A stretch of 40,020 nt of DNA from Actinomycetota bacterium (GCA_009923495.1 RFTJ01000012.1:1-40020), one strand, 5' to 3'; counted from the stretch's first letter, positions 9,168 through 17,040 are shown. Notes: generated from the sequence alone by a model not told the origin. A program made the numbers and translations.

Positions 9168-10168
9168 TGTCGCATGAGCAATTCATGGCGCAAGCAATCG
9201 ACTTAGCTAAACAAGTTGACCTGTCGCGGGATGTAAACCCGAGCGTTGGTGCCATAGTCGTTTCGACGTCTGGGAAAGTAGTTGGAACTGGGGTGCATCG
9301 CGGTTCAGGCACCGACCACGCTGAAGTAGTAGCCCTGAGTGCTGCTGGCCAAAGTGCTAATGGCTCAACTGTTTATGTAACTCTTGAACCATGTGCTAGT
9401 TCAGGGAAACGACCCCCTTGTGTTGATGCACTAATTTCCGCGGGTGTTTCCCGAGTGATTTATGGACAACGTGATCCAAATCCAAAAATGGCAGGTGGAG
9501 CAGACTTGCTTAAATCTGCTGGCCTGGCGATTGAATCATCGGTGCTTTCTGACGAATGTGAATCACTGAACCCTTCTTGGACTTTTGCACATGAACAAGG
9601 ACGACCTTGGGTTATTTGGAAAACTGCAACCACACTTGATGGCTTTATCGGTGCCACCGATGGCACTAGTCAATGGATTACTGGCGAACCAGCCCGAGAA
9701 TACGTGCAACGAATCCGAGCAACAGTAGGAGCGATTGTTACGGGAACTGGAACGGTGCTCGCCGACAATCCACACTTAACTGTTCGCTCACTTAGTGCTC
9801 AAGACCAGCCGCTTCGTGTAGTTGTTGGCAATAGGGCGATCCCAGATGATTCAAATGTCAATAAGTTTCCAAAGCCCGCAGTGAAATCAACAGCAGACAT
9901 TTCGGATGTTATTCAGCAGTTGTGGGCAGACTATGGTATCCACCGAGTACTTATCGAGGCAGGATCTGGACTTTCAACTAGTGCGTGGCGAGCCGGGCTA
10001 GTTGATGAAGTGTACTGGTTTCAAGCCCCGGCAATCGCCGGTGATGGCATCAAAGTGCTGGGGGATATTGGCGTTAAAACAATGTCAGATGTTCGACGAT
10101 TTTCCCAAATGACCGTTAATCGTGTTGGATTAGACCTAGTGGTTCATTTCACCACACGGCAGGATTAA
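9167..10168 (+). CDS. ribD: Bifunctional riboflavin deaminase-reductase
   Basis: Carries out deamination of the pyrimidine intermediate and reduction of its ribosyl side chain in riboflavin synthesis. I place the start at the ATG at 9167, where TAATG joins it to the rpe stop; an ATG at 9149 in the same frame lies inside rpe. From 9167 the 333-residue protein begins [15 protein letters not shown]. The zinc deaminase domain has HAE at residues 51-53 and C-x8-C with Cys76 and Cys85. The reductase domain starts near WVIWKTATTLDGFIG, with TGTGTVLADNPHLTVR after it. It is three bases from ribE. Confidence 0.95.
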   Translation: MSHEQFMAQAIDLAKQVDLSRDVNPSVGAIVVSTSGKVVGTGVHRGSGTDHAEVVALSAAGQSANGSTVYVTLEPCASSGKRPPCVDALISAGVSRVIYGQRDPNPKMAGGADLLKSAGLAIESSVLSDECESLNPSWTFAHEQGRPWVIWKTATTLDGFIGATDGTSQWITGEPAREYVQRIRATVGAIVTGTGTVLADNPHLTVRSLSAQDQPLRVVVGNRAIPDDSNVNKFPKPAVKSTADISDVIQQLWADYGIHRVLIEAGSGLSTSAWRAGLVDEVYWFQAPAIAGDGIKVLGDIGVKTMSDVRRFSQMTVNRVGLDLVVHFTTRQD

Positions 10169-10170
10169 GT

Positions 10171-10761
10171 ATGTTCACTGGGATTGTTGAAGAACTCGGG
10201 GAAGTTCTTGCAATAAAGCAGTTGCCAGACAATGCTCTGCGATTAAGTATCCGAGGCCCACTTGCAGTGAGCGACAGCCAACTCGGCGATTCAATTGCAG
10301 TCAATGGCGTTTGCTTAACTGCAATTGAAATCAGGGATGACACTTTCAGTGCCGATGTAATGCAGGAAACCGTTCAGCGTACAACTATCGCCAAACTTGA
10401 AATTGGCGACCAGGTAAATCTAGAACGTCCAATAACTCTGGCAACTAGATTAGGTGGACATCTGGTACAAGGCCATGTGGATAGCGTCGGAACTATTGTC
10501 AGCCGAACCAAATCAGAAAATTGGGATATTGTCACGATTGCCGCCGATCCCACAGTTCTCAAATACATCGTAGAAAAAGGTTCCATTACTGTTGACGGGG
10601 TCTCACTAACAGTAAGCGCAATTACATCTTTGGACTTTAGTGTTTCGCTAATTCCAGCGACTTTGTCGAAGACGACTCTAGGAAATAGAACGGTTGGCGA
10701 ATCAGTAAATCTTGAAGTTGACTTGGTTGCCAAATACATTGAAAAGTTGGTCCAGCGATGA
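10171..10761 (+). CDS. ribE: Riboflavin synthase alpha chain
   Basis: Dismutates two molecules of 6,7-dimethyl-8-ribityllumazine into riboflavin and the pyrimidine precursor. The 196-residue protein shows the internal duplication of the family: [12 protein letters not shown] with [10 protein letters not shown] in the first half, and [12 protein letters not shown] with [11 protein letters not shown] in the second, each half a lumazine-binding barrel. The end overlaps the ribBA start by four bases (ATGA). Some annotations call this gene ribC. Confidence 0.96.
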   Translation: MFTGIVEELGEVLAIKQLPDNALRLSIRGPLAVSDSQLGDSIAVNGVCLTAIEIRDDTFSADVMQETVQRTTIAKLEIGDQVNLERPITLATRLGGHLVQGHVDSVGTIVSRTKSENWDIVTIAADPTVLKYIVEKGSITVDGVSLTVSAITSLDFSVSLIPATLSKTTLGNRTVGESVNLEVDLVAKYIEKLVQR

Positions 10762-11978
10762 CCAGGAATTTTGATTCCATTGATAAAGCCATCAGCGAAA
10801 TTGCAGCAGGACGGGCGATTGTCGTTGTTGATGATGAAGATCGTGAAAATGAGGGCGATTTAATTTTTGCCGCAAGTAAAGCAACTCCAGAACTTGTTGG
10901 TTTTATGACTCGTTACACATCAGGCGTGATTTGTGTTGCTATGGAAGGCGCTGAACTTGATCGCCTGGATCTACCCCCGATGACCGTAGTTAATGAAGAT
11001 CGCAAAGGCACCGCATATGCCGTCAGTGTTGATGCTCGCAACGGAATTACTACGGGAATTAGTGCAGCCGATCGAGCCCACACCATCAAAGTCATGTGTG
11101 ATTCTGCTACCGAAGCTCGTGACTTAACCCGACCTGGCCACGTTTTTCCATTAAGAGCAATGCCAGGTGGCACATTGCGTCGTCCTGGTCACACTGAAGC
11201 AGCGGTTGATTTAGCCAGAATGGCCGGCCTAACCCCAGCAGGCGTTATTTGCGAAATTGTTCATGATGACGGATCCATGATGCGTGGCGATGCATTACGT
11301 GAGTTCGCCGATACCCATGGTTTGGTTTTGATTTCTATTGAAGATTTAATCGCTTATCGTCGACGCACCGAATCACAAATTCAGCGGGTCGCGAGTGCGC
11401 TGCTGCCAACTGAAGTTGGAAATTTCACTGCAGTTGGTTACCGGAGCATCTTTGACAACATTGACCACATTGCGCTGGTTATGGGTGAAATCGGCGATGG
11501 TGAAGAAGTTTTAGTTCGCGTGCACTCTGAATGTTTAACTGGAGATGTACTTGGTTCGCTACGTTGTGATTGTGGGCCGCAGCTGCATGCCGCTATGCGC
11601 ATCGTTGCTCAGGCAGGAGGTGGCGTAGTACTTTACATGCGCGGCCATGAAGGGCGCGGGATTGGTCTGCTACATAAATTGCGGGCATATGCACTCCAGG
11701 ATCAAGGTGCCAATACGGTCGAAGCAAACTTGGCCTTAGGCTTGCCAGCAGATGCTCGTGACTACGGCACCGGAGCGCAAATTCTTGCAGATCTGGGTAT
11801 CAAATCGATGCGACTGCTCACAAATAATCCAACCAAACGGGTTGGATTAGACGGTTATGGACTTAGGATCACAGAGCAAGTGCCTATCGAGATCGAACCA
11901 AACGATTACAACCTTGGCTACTTGCGCACTAAGCGTGATGAAATGGGCCATGATCTGAATTTAAGGGAGTCCTTATGA
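10758..11978 (+). CDS. ribBA: Bifunctional 3,4-dihydroxy-2-butanone-4-phosphate synthase / GTP cyclohydrolase II
   Basis: Supplies both branches of riboflavin synthesis from ribulose 5-phosphate and GTP. Residues 1 to about 200 are the RibB domain: [13 protein letters not shown] with the acidic metal-binding loop, [22 protein letters not shown] and [16 protein letters not shown]. Residues about 205-406 are the RibA domain with [11 protein letters not shown] and the zinc ligands in LRCDCG, then GHEGRGIGL and a LTNNPTKR segment. The 406-residue length fits the fusion. Start and stop overlap ribE and ribH by four bases each, so the set is translationally coupled. Confidence 0.97.
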   Translation: MTRNFDSIDKAISEIAAGRAIVVVDDEDRENEGDLIFAASKATPELVGFMTRYTSGVICVAMEGAELDRLDLPPMTVVNEDRKGTAYAVSVDARNGITTGISAADRAHTIKVMCDSATEARDLTRPGHVFPLRAMPGGTLRRPGHTEAAVDLARMAGLTPAGVICEIVHDDGSMMRGDALREFADTHGLVLISIEDLIAYRRRTESQIQRVASALLPTEVGNFTAVGYRSIFDNIDHIALVMGEIGDGEEVLVRVHSECLTGDVLGSLRCDCGPQLHAAMRIVAQAGGGVVLYMRGHEGRGIGLLHKLRAYALQDQGANTVEANLALGLPADARDYGTGAQILADLGIKSMRLLTNNPTKRVGLDGYGLRITEQVPIEIEPNDYNLGYLRTKRDEMGHDLNLRESL

Positions 11979-12451
11979 GTTCTTCAGGTAGCCCCGATAT
12001 TTCAGTGCAGTTGCCCGCTAACACCAAAGTGACAATCGTGGCCGCATCTTGGCACGAAGAAGTCATGAATGGCTTGATCGCCAGTGCAGTTCGCACAATC
12101 GAACTTTCCGGTGCCAGTGCCAACTTAGTCCGGGTTCCAGGCACCTTTGAACTTTCGCTTGGGGCCCAGGCAGCCATTTCCGCTGGGGCGGATGCAGTAG
12201 TTGCCCTAGGAGTTGTCATCAGAGGTGGAACGCCACATTTTGATTATGTTTGCCAAGCAGTAACGGATGGCATAAATCGAGTCAGTCTCGATACAAATGT
12301 GCCCATCGGTTTCGGGGTGCTAACCTGCGACACCGAGGAGCAAGCACTAGACCGCGCCGGCTTGACACAAAGTAAAGAGGATAAGGGTGCTCAAGCTGCT
12401 CAAGCTGCCCTGGCAATGTTGCAAGTTCTGAATAATTTCAAAAACGCCTAG
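11975..12451 (+). CDS. ribH: 6,7-dimethyl-8-ribityllumazine synthase
   Basis: Condenses the two riboflavin precursors to lumazine and usually assembles into pentamers or icosahedral shells. The 158-residue protein has [12 protein letters not shown], the [15 protein letters not shown] segment with the catalytic His, and [24 protein letters not shown] overlap joins it to ribBA, and an in-frame AAGGGAG-type ribosome site lies just upstream. Its TAG stop at 12449-12451 is also the first half of the -10 element of hisE. No FMN riboswitch is present before ribD or rpe. Confidence 0.97.
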   Translation: MSSSGSPDISVQLPANTKVTIVAASWHEEVMNGLIASAVRTIELSGASANLVRVPGTFELSLGAQAAISAGADAVVALGVVIRGGTPHFDYVCQAVTDGINRVSLDTNVPIGFGVLTCDTEEQALDRAGLTQSKEDKGAQAAQAALAMLQVLNNFKNA

Positions 12452-12454
12452 GCT
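12449..12454 (+). promoter_or_regulatory. -10 element for leaderless hisE, built on the ribH stop codon
   Basis: TAGGCT fits TANNNT, starts on the TAG stop of ribH, and is followed by exactly six bases before the hisE ATG at 12461. An AGAGG lies one base before the ATG, too close to work as a normal Shine-Dalgarno. This points to a leaderless hisE transcript, possibly in addition to readthrough from the rib genes. Confidence 0.55.
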
Positions 12455-12460
12455 AGAGGC

Positions 12461-12724
12461 ATGAAAACCTTTGATGAATTGCATGCTGAACTACTAGCAC
12501 GCGTGGCAAGTGGCGACCCAGAGTCGGGAACCGTTGCCATGGTCAATGCTGGAGTCCACGCAATCGGTAAGAAGGTAATTGAAGAGGCCGCCGAAGCTTG
12601 GATGGCCGCTGAACGCGAATCAGATGAGGCCGTAGCAGAAGAAATAGCCCAACTTTTGTACTGGGCGCAAGTTTTGATGATTGCTCGGGGCATCAGCCTT
12701 AATGATGTGTACGGAAAGTTGTAG
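12461..12724 (+). CDS. hisE: Phosphoribosyl-ATP pyrophosphatase
   Basis: Second step of histidine synthesis, hydrolysing phosphoribosyl-ATP to phosphoribosyl-AMP. An 87-residue all-alpha protein of the MazG-like NTP pyrophosphohydrolase family. The metal-binding helices are recognisable in [11 protein letters not shown] and [14 protein letters not shown], ending in a DVYGKL tail; mycobacterial HisE is very similar in both segments. It lies two bases before hisG, whose product makes its substrate. No other his genes are in the window. Confidence 0.95.
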   Translation: MKTFDELHAELLARVASGDPESGTVAMVNAGVHAIGKKVIEEAAEAWMAAERESDEAVAEEIAQLLYWAQVLMIARGISLNDVYGKL

Positions 12725-12726
12725 TC

Positions 12727-13572
12727 ATGCTGCGTATTGCGATTCCAAACAAGGGCCAGTTATCAGATCCAGCTCGCGAAATGTTACGCGAAGCGGGCTA
12801 CGCCGTAGCGGCAACCACCCGTGACCTGGTAGTACAAGATCCAGAAAATGACGTGGAGTTCTTCTTCTTGCGACCACGCGACATTGCTACCTATGTAGCT
12901 AGTGGAACATTAGATGTGGGAATCACTGGTCAAGATATGCTTGCCGATTCTGGTGCCGCCGCCGCCACCGTACTTGAACTTTCATTTGCTCCGTCAACTT
13001 TCAGACTTGCTGCACCCGCTGGCTTGGTTTCGGACCTTAAAGACATCTCAGGCAAGCGCATCGCCACTTCTTATTCGGGTATCTTGACCGAATGGCTTAA
13101 CAGTCAGAACATTCAAGCCCAAATTGTGAAGCTCGATGGGGCGGTTGAGAATGCAGTTCGCCTTGGAGTAGCTGACTTGGTTGCTGATGTTGTGGCTACT
13201 GGCACAACACTGAAGCAAGCAGGACTAGAAACAATTGGTGATCCGATTTTTACCAGCCAAGCAATCTTGATTACCCGCCCCGACATAGAAGATCAGGGTG
13301 CACTTGATGTCTTTATCCGGCGGCTACAAGGGGTCATCGTTGCTCGTACCTATGTTTTGGTGGATTACGACATCCCAAACACCTTGCTGGATAGCGCCTG
13401 TGCCTTAACGCCAGGTATTGAGTCACCTACAATCTCGGCGCTTCAGGATTCACAGTGGTCAGCAGTTCGGGCCATGGTTCCGCGAAAGGCGGTGCACGCA
13501 ATTATGGACGAACTCTATGACTTAGGCGCCCGCGGCGTTCTGGTGACCGACATCCATGCGTGTCGCCTGTAA
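12727..13572 (+). CDS. hisG: ATP phosphoribosyltransferase, long form
   Basis: First, feedback-regulated step of histidine synthesis: joins ATP and PRPP. At 281 residues it is the long form, so it needs no HisZ partner. The N-terminus MLRIAIPNKGQLSDP and the DVGITGQDM segment belong to the periplasmic-binding-like catalytic domains, DLVADVVATGTTLKQ is the PRPP-binding loop, and from about residue 205 there is the C-terminal ACT-like domain that senses histidine (ending RGVLVTDIHACRL). Its TAA shares a base with the ATG of the next gene. Confidence 0.96.
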   Translation: MLRIAIPNKGQLSDPAREMLREAGYAVAATTRDLVVQDPENDVEFFFLRPRDIATYVASGTLDVGITGQDMLADSGAAAATVLELSFAPSTFRLAAPAGLVSDLKDISGKRIATSYSGILTEWLNSQNIQAQIVKLDGAVENAVRLGVADLVADVVATGTTLKQAGLETIGDPIFTSQAILITRPDIEDQGALDVFIRRLQGVIVARTYVLVDYDIPNTLLDSACALTPGIESPTISALQDSQWSAVRAMVPRKAVHAIMDELYDLGARGVLVTDIHACRL

Positions 13573-14261
13573 TGAGCGACTTCACCAACTCGGAAATTCC
13601 AGAAACTGATTTCGCCCAAGATTTGGGAGAACCCAGCCTCGCCTTGCGCTTAGCCATGACAAGTTTCGCTGGAGAGCGCACTGATGAAACAGTCAAGGCA
13701 TTGGTTGGAAATCTCGCCCATCAACGATTACTCATCCCCGTACTTGCTCGAGTTGACTCCAAACTGGATGGCGTTGAAAAAGATAGCAGTATGCAGGCTG
13801 TTGAATTTGTGGCCAAAGATGGTCGTCGGGCGTTGTTGGCATTCACCGGTGTCGATTCGGTTGCTCTTTGGGATAACTCTGCACGACCAATCCCCAGAGC
13901 GGCCCACGTAATTGCACAAGCAGTATTAGAGCAAGAGCTTGATGCGCTCATTATTGACATCGCTGGTCCAACTCCGACAGCACTTGATGGGGCACTTCTA
14001 GTGCGTGTGGCCATGAGTGAACATCAACGTCAGTATCTGGAATCGGCCCTAAATTCAGTTTGTGATGCCATTGAAGATCTTGACGGCGTCGAAGAGGCGC
14101 TTTGGGAAATTACCGAAGAAGAGGTAGAGCTCGAATTGTTTGTTTCGCAGGTTGCCACCGATCTTGGTCAGCAGATAGCCGAGTTATTGCAGGATCCGAC
14201 ATTTACAGTGGTGCTTGATCGCCCCCTAAGTGTTCAGGTAACGCAGACCAAAGCCAATTAA
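13572..14261 (+). CDS. SseB-family protein
   Basis: A 229-residue protein with an SseB-type N-terminal domain, starting from the ATG at 13572 joined to the hisG stop as TAATG (an in-frame ATG 12 bases earlier lies inside hisG). Visible landmarks are LLIPVLARVD, followed by a strand that includes ALLAFTGVDSVALWD and a segment DALIIDIAGPTP; the C-terminal part is strongly acidic. Homologues sit beside the DUF1844 gene and infC in Streptomyces and relatives, which supports the call. No function is established for the actinobacterial family, and the type III secretion name of the domain should not be taken literally. It ends three bases from the convergent DUF1844 gene. Confidence 0.85.
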   Translation: MSDFTNSEIPETDFAQDLGEPSLALRLAMTSFAGERTDETVKALVGNLAHQRLLIPVLARVDSKLDGVEKDSSMQAVEFVAKDGRRALLAFTGVDSVALWDNSARPIPRAAHVIAQAVLEQELDALIIDIAGPTPTALDGALLVRVAMSEHQRQYLESALNSVCDAIEDLDGVEEALWEITEEEVELELFVSQVATDLGQQIAELLQDPTFTVVLDRPLSVQVTQTKAN

Positions 14262-14264
14262 CCG

Positions 14265-14615
14265 CTAATAGACCGGTCCGGTGTATTGCTCGCCAGGTCC
14301 CATGCCGGGCTCGTCTTTGATGACCGAGCGCTCACGAAATGAGCGTTGCAGAGTCTGTAATCCATCGCGCATTGGGGCGGCGTGGTGTGCCCCGAGATCT
14401 GGAGCGCTGGCATCAACCAATCCCGCTAATGCAGTTATCAGAATCCGAGATTCCGCTAAATCAGTGCTAGTACCCTCAAATTCGCCTAGTTTCACCGCGG
14501 CGGCAGTCATCAGGTCAACGATGTGCAAACTAAGGATTTCCACGGCTGAAAGGGCAGCTAAGTCTCTGGCCGCGGTAATCCCGGCTTTTTCTGGATTAGT
14601 GTTCTGGCTGGTCAC
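14265..14615 (-). CDS. DUF1844 family protein
   Basis: A 116-residue protein of the DUF1844 family. The conserved pattern known from Streptomyces is visible: AVEILSLHIVDLMTAAAVKLG, then ALAGLVDASAPDLGAHHAAPMRDGLQTLQRSFRE and the C-terminal GPGEQYTGPVY. The start is a GTG at 14615; an in-frame TGA lies five codons upstream, so no earlier start is possible, and the ribosome-binding site is poor. It converges on the SseB gene with a three-base gap and is divergent from infC. In the relatives I remember it runs in the same direction as infC, so this orientation may be a local inversion. Function unknown. Confidence 0.85.
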   Translation of the reverse strand: MTSQNTNPEKAGITAARDLAALSAVEILSLHIVDLMTAAAVKLGEFEGTSTDLAESRILITALAGLVDASAPDLGAHHAAPMRDGLQTLQRSFRERSVIKDEPGMGPGEQYTGPVY

Positions 14616-14617
14616 CT

Positions 14618-14626
14618 TGCTACAAT
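14618..14626 (+). promoter_or_regulatory. Extended -10 promoter of the infC-rpmI-rplT operon
   Basis: TGC-TACAAT matches an extended -10 element (TGN followed by a TATAAT-like hexamer at 14621-14626). Transcription would begin at about 14632-14633, on or next to the ATG of a 28-codon reading frame, giving a leader of about 170 nt ahead of infC. No clear -35 box is seen, which is acceptable for an extended -10. Confidence 0.6.
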
Positions 14627-14631
14627 CTCAC

Positions 14632-14718
14632 ATGACCGATGTTTCCGCTACGGCGGGCTCATCTACAAGCGGATTCACATCCCACCCGCACCGCCGAGCA
14701 GGCGTCGGGTCGGTCTAG
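14632..14718 (+). CDS. Candidate leaderless upstream ORF in the infC leader (28 aa)
   Basis: An open frame of 28 codons beginning ATGACCGAT and ending TAG at 14716-14718. Its ATG lies five bases after the -10 hexamer TACAAT, so the mRNA would start on or within a base of it; no Shine-Dalgarno is present. The peptide begins MTDVSATAG and ends HPHRRAGVGSV. Its last ten or so codons form both arms of the strongest hairpin in the leader (14684-14710), so a ribosome translating it would open that structure. I do not recognise the peptide. It may be a regulatory leader peptide or simply a by-product of a transcript that starts at an ATG. Confidence 0.4.
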   Translation: MTDVSATAGSSTSGFTSHPHRRAGVGSV

Positions 14719-14803
14719 AGCAGTCGCGTAAGTGACTTGTGCCTACGGGCCTGCCTCTGGTTGATGTGATTTCACTTGCCACATTTCGACCACAGGAGGA
14801 CAT
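14632..14803 (+). ncRNA. Structured 5' leader of infC (candidate cis-regulatory RNA)
   Basis: About 170 nt without any other gene. Three local hairpins can be drawn. (1) 14684-14710: ACCCG and CGCC pair with GGCG and CGGGT around a GAGCA loop. (2) 14722-14737: AGTCGC pairs with GTGACT (one G-U pair) around a GTAA tetraloop of the GNRA class. (3) 14741-14750: GCC pairs with GGC around TACG, a UNCG-class tetraloop closed by C-G. An alternative pairing joins 14728-14735 to 14772-14779 over eight positions and excludes hairpin 2. CCTCT at 14754-14758 can pair with GGAGG of the infC ribosome site (14795-14799). There is no T-tract terminator, so any control would be translational or Rho-dependent. 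Pairings were drawn by eye. Confidence 0.5.
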
Positions 14804-15598
14804 ATCAGTATCGAAACCCGCATCAATGATCGAATTCGCGTTCCAGAAGTTCGACTTGTAGGGCCAGCCGGTGAACAAATCGGCATAGTCGCAATCGAAG
14901 ATGCACTGCGGTTAGCTTTTGAAGCAGATCTTGACTTGGTCGAAGTATCGCCCGAAAGCAAGCCTCCTGTCTGCAAACTAATGGACTTCGGCAAATTCAA
15001 ATACGATGCAGCGGTTAAAGCACGAGAGTCTCGTAAGAATCAGGTCAACACCGTTATCAAAGAGATGAAACTTCGCCCCAAGATTGATAACCATGACTAT
15101 GAGACCAAGAAAGGTCACATCTTACGCTTCTTGAATGCCGGCGATAAAGTCAAGATAACCATCATGTTCCGCGGTCGCGAACAATCGCGTCCAGAACTTG
15201 GATACCGACTATTGCAGCGACTTGCTGCTGACATCGGTGAGATGGCAATAATTGAGTCATCGCCCTTGCAAGATGGTCGAAACATGACCATGGTGCTCGC
15301 ACCAGTTCGCAAGAAGACCGCACCTACTAAGCCAACAAAGCCAGCCGAAACAGTTGTGCAGCAACCCGTTGTGCCAGCTGAAGTGGCTGTTAAGCCAGAA
15401 GTTGTTGCAACCGAACCTGAAGTTGCTACGACCGAGACAGCAGAGCAAGCGGTTGTCGCACCAGCTAAGAAGGCTGCGGCCAAGAAAGCGCCGGCCAAGA
15501 AGGCGGTAACCGAGGCAACAGATGCTACTCCTGCGAAGAAAGCTCCAGTGAAGAAAGCGGTAGCCAAGAAAGCAGCCACCAAGAAAGCCGAGTCGTAA
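14804..15598 (+). CDS. infC: Translation initiation factor IF-3, AUC start, long Ala/Lys-rich tail
   Basis: IF-3 binds the 30S subunit, keeps it apart from 50S and checks start codons. The conserved N-terminus ([20 protein letters not shown]) begins at an ATC at 14804, four bases after AGGAGG at 14794-14799. Between the upstream in-frame TGA (14762-14764) and this point there is no ATG, GTG or TTG, and the first in-frame ATG at 14936 would delete 44 conserved residues, so a rare start codon is required. Rare AUU-class starts are the known device by which IF-3 represses its own synthesis. The core (residues 1 to about 172) is followed by about 92 residues rich in Ala, Lys, Pro and Val, with repeated AKKA/PAKKA units resembling histone H1-like tails. 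Downstream are rpmI and rplT. Confidence 0.95.
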   Translation: MSIETRINDRIRVPEVRLVGPAGEQIGIVAIEDALRLAFEADLDLVEVSPESKPPVCKLMDFGKFKYDAAVKARESRKNQVNTVIKEMKLRPKIDNHDYETKKGHILRFLNAGDKVKITIMFRGREQSRPELGYRLLQRLAADIGEMAIIESSPLQDGRNMTMVLAPVRKKTAPTKPTKPAETVVQQPVVPAEVAVKPEVVATEPEVATTETAEQAVVAPAKKAAAKKAPAKKAVTEATDATPAKKAPVKKAVAKKAATKKAES

Positions 15599-15642
15599 GA
15601 CTCACCCGAGATTTGTAAGACAACGAACAAGGAGAAAAAGTA

Positions 15643-15837
15643 ATGCCGAAGAATAAGACGCACAGCGGTGCAAAAAAACGTTTCCGGGTTACTGGTTCCG
15701 GCAAGTTAATGAAGGAACAGTCAAATAAGCGCCATCTACTTGAAAGTAAATCAAGTAAGCGCACTCGTCGACTTTCTGTTGATCAGGTTTTGTCCCCAGG
15801 CGATGCCAAGAAGGCAAAGAAATTACTCGGTCGCTAA
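15643..15837 (+). CDS. rpmI: 50S ribosomal protein L35
   Basis: A 64-residue, highly basic ribosomal protein recognised by [21 protein letters not shown] and the C-terminal [11 protein letters not shown]. The ATG at 15643 is preceded by AAGGAG at 15629-15634. It stands between infC and rplT in the order conserved across bacteria, with a 44-base gap to infC and a 27-base gap to rplT. Confidence 0.98.
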   Translation: MPKNKTHSGAKKRFRVTGSGKLMKEQSNKRHLLESKSSKRTRRLSVDQVLSPGDAKKAKKLLGR

Positions 15838-15864
15838 CCGCGAACTCGAAAAGGAGAATGAATC

Positions 15865-16227
15865 ATGGCACGTGTAAAAAGAGCAGTTAACGCAGCAAAG
15901 AAGCGTCGTGAAGTTTTAGAGCAGGCAAGTGGCTACCGTGGTCAGCGCTCACGCCTGTACCGCAAGGCAAAAGAGCAAGTTACCCACTCGATGGTGTACG
16001 CATATGCAGATCGCCGTACTCGCAAAGGCGACTTCCGCAAGCTTTGGATTCAGCGCATCAACGCTGGCGCTCGAGCGAATGGACTTACTTACAACCGCTT
16101 CATTCAAGGATTGAAGATTGCTGAAGTTGAGGTTGACCGTCGGATGCTCGCCGAGCTTGCGGTTAACGAGCCAGCAACTTTCGCTCAATTGGTACAGGTT
16201 GCAGCTAACGCTCTGCCAAAGGACTAA
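15865..16227 (+). CDS. rplT: 50S ribosomal protein L20
   Basis: L20 binds 23S rRNA early in 50S assembly. The 120-residue protein has the family signature throughout: [55 protein letters not shown] and a conserved NRFIQGLK. A good AAGGAG lies at 15849-15854. In several bacteria L20 represses this operon by binding a leader RNA, which makes the structured leader ahead of infC relevant. The TAA stop is also the first half of the -10 element for the next gene. Confidence 0.98.
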   Translation: MARVKRAVNAAKKRREVLEQASGYRGQRSRLYRKAKEQVTHSMVYAYADRRTRKGDFRKLWIQRINAGARANGLTYNRFIQGLKIAEVEVDRRMLAELAVNEPATFAQLVQVAANALPKD

Positions 16228-16230
16228 CTT
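16225..16230 (+). promoter_or_regulatory. -10 element for leaderless TrmH-family gene, built on the rplT stop codon
   Basis: TAACTT fits TANNNT, begins on the rplT TAA stop and is followed by exactly six bases before the ATG at 16237. The nine-base gap contains no Shine-Dalgarno. The arrangement repeats that of ribH/hisE at 12449-12461. Confidence 0.5.
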
Positions 16231-16236
16231 TCAGAC

Positions 16237-17040
16237 ATGACATATGTCGAAACAAACGTGCGTGCACTCAAAGTAGTGCGCGCACGTCGCTTATTAGAAA
16301 GCAAATTCAGGGCAGCGCAGCAGGCTTTCTTGGCTGAAGGACCACAAGCAGTCCGCGAAGCGATTAATTCCGGATTGGTTCGAGAGCTATTTATCACCGA
16401 GGATTCAGCCGATAGGTACCAAGATATTTTGCAATCAGCACAACTCCAAGCTGTCGAAATCACTCTGGTAATTCCGGAAGTCATTGAAGTTTTAGCCAGT
16501 GCCGTAACACCGCAAGGCATGGTTGCCATCGTCAATAGTCCCGATTCGGCCCTTGAGTCGGTGCTAAATTCAAATAGCAAGCTGGTTGTGGCCTTGGCAT
16601 CAGTTCGTGACCCAGGAAATGCTGGCTCAGTGATTCGAGTAGCGGATGCAGTTGCCGCCGATGGCGTACTAACCACAACAGACTCGGTAGAACTACAAAA
16701 TCCCAAGGTAGTTCGCTCAACTGCTGGTTCGCTTTTTCACCTGCCCTGTGTTGAAGGGGTCGATCTTCATGAAGCAATTGCTCGGGCTCGGCTATTAGGA
16801 CTTCAAGTCTTGGCCGCCGACGGCAGCGGAGAGCCGTTTGATGTAGCAGCTGATCTGACTAAACCAACACTCTGGATTTTCGGAAATGAAGCTTGGGGTC
16901 TGCCACAGGATTTACTTAATGCTGTGGACCAGGTGGTTGCAATCCCAATATATGGCAAAGCCGAATCATTGAATTTAGCAACGGCAACCGCAGTCTGCCT
17001 CTATGCCAGTGCCAGTGCCCAGCGGTCCACAAACTCTTGA
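16237..17040 (+). CDS. TrmH/SpoU-family RNA 2'-O-methyltransferase
   Basis: SAM-dependent methyltransferase of the SPOUT class acting on rRNA or tRNA ribose. Residues about 10-95 form the substrate-binding domain (AFLAEGPQAVREAI). The catalytic knot domain carries the three SpoU motifs: ALASVRDPGNAGSVIRVADA with the catalytic Arg, IFGNEAWGLPQ, and IPIYGKAESLNLATATAVCLY. The length is 267 residues. The gene occupies the place of tsnR after rplT in mycobacteria and streptomycetes, but the exact RNA target cannot be read from sequence. It probably has its own leaderless promoter. Confidence 0.93.
   Translation: MTYVETNVRALKVVRARRLLESKFRAAQQAFLAEGPQAVREAINSGLVRELFITEDSADRYQDILQSAQLQAVEITLVIPEVIEVLASAVTPQGMVAIVNSPDSALESVLNSNSKLVVALASVRDPGNAGSVIRVADAVAADGVLTTTDSVELQNPKVVRSTAGSLFHLPCVEGVDLHEAIARARLLGLQVLAADGSGEPFDVAADLTKPTLWIFGNEAWGLPQDLLNAVDQVVAIPIYGKAESLNLATATAVCLYASASAQRSTNS

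Noticed and set aside
8464-9170. FMN riboswitch ahead of the riboflavin genes
   Set aside because: There are only 17 bases before rpe and a one-base overlap before ribD, so no space for the aptamer.
14936-14938. ATG as the infC start
   Set aside because: It would remove the first 44 residues of the conserved N-terminal domain and has no ribosome site.
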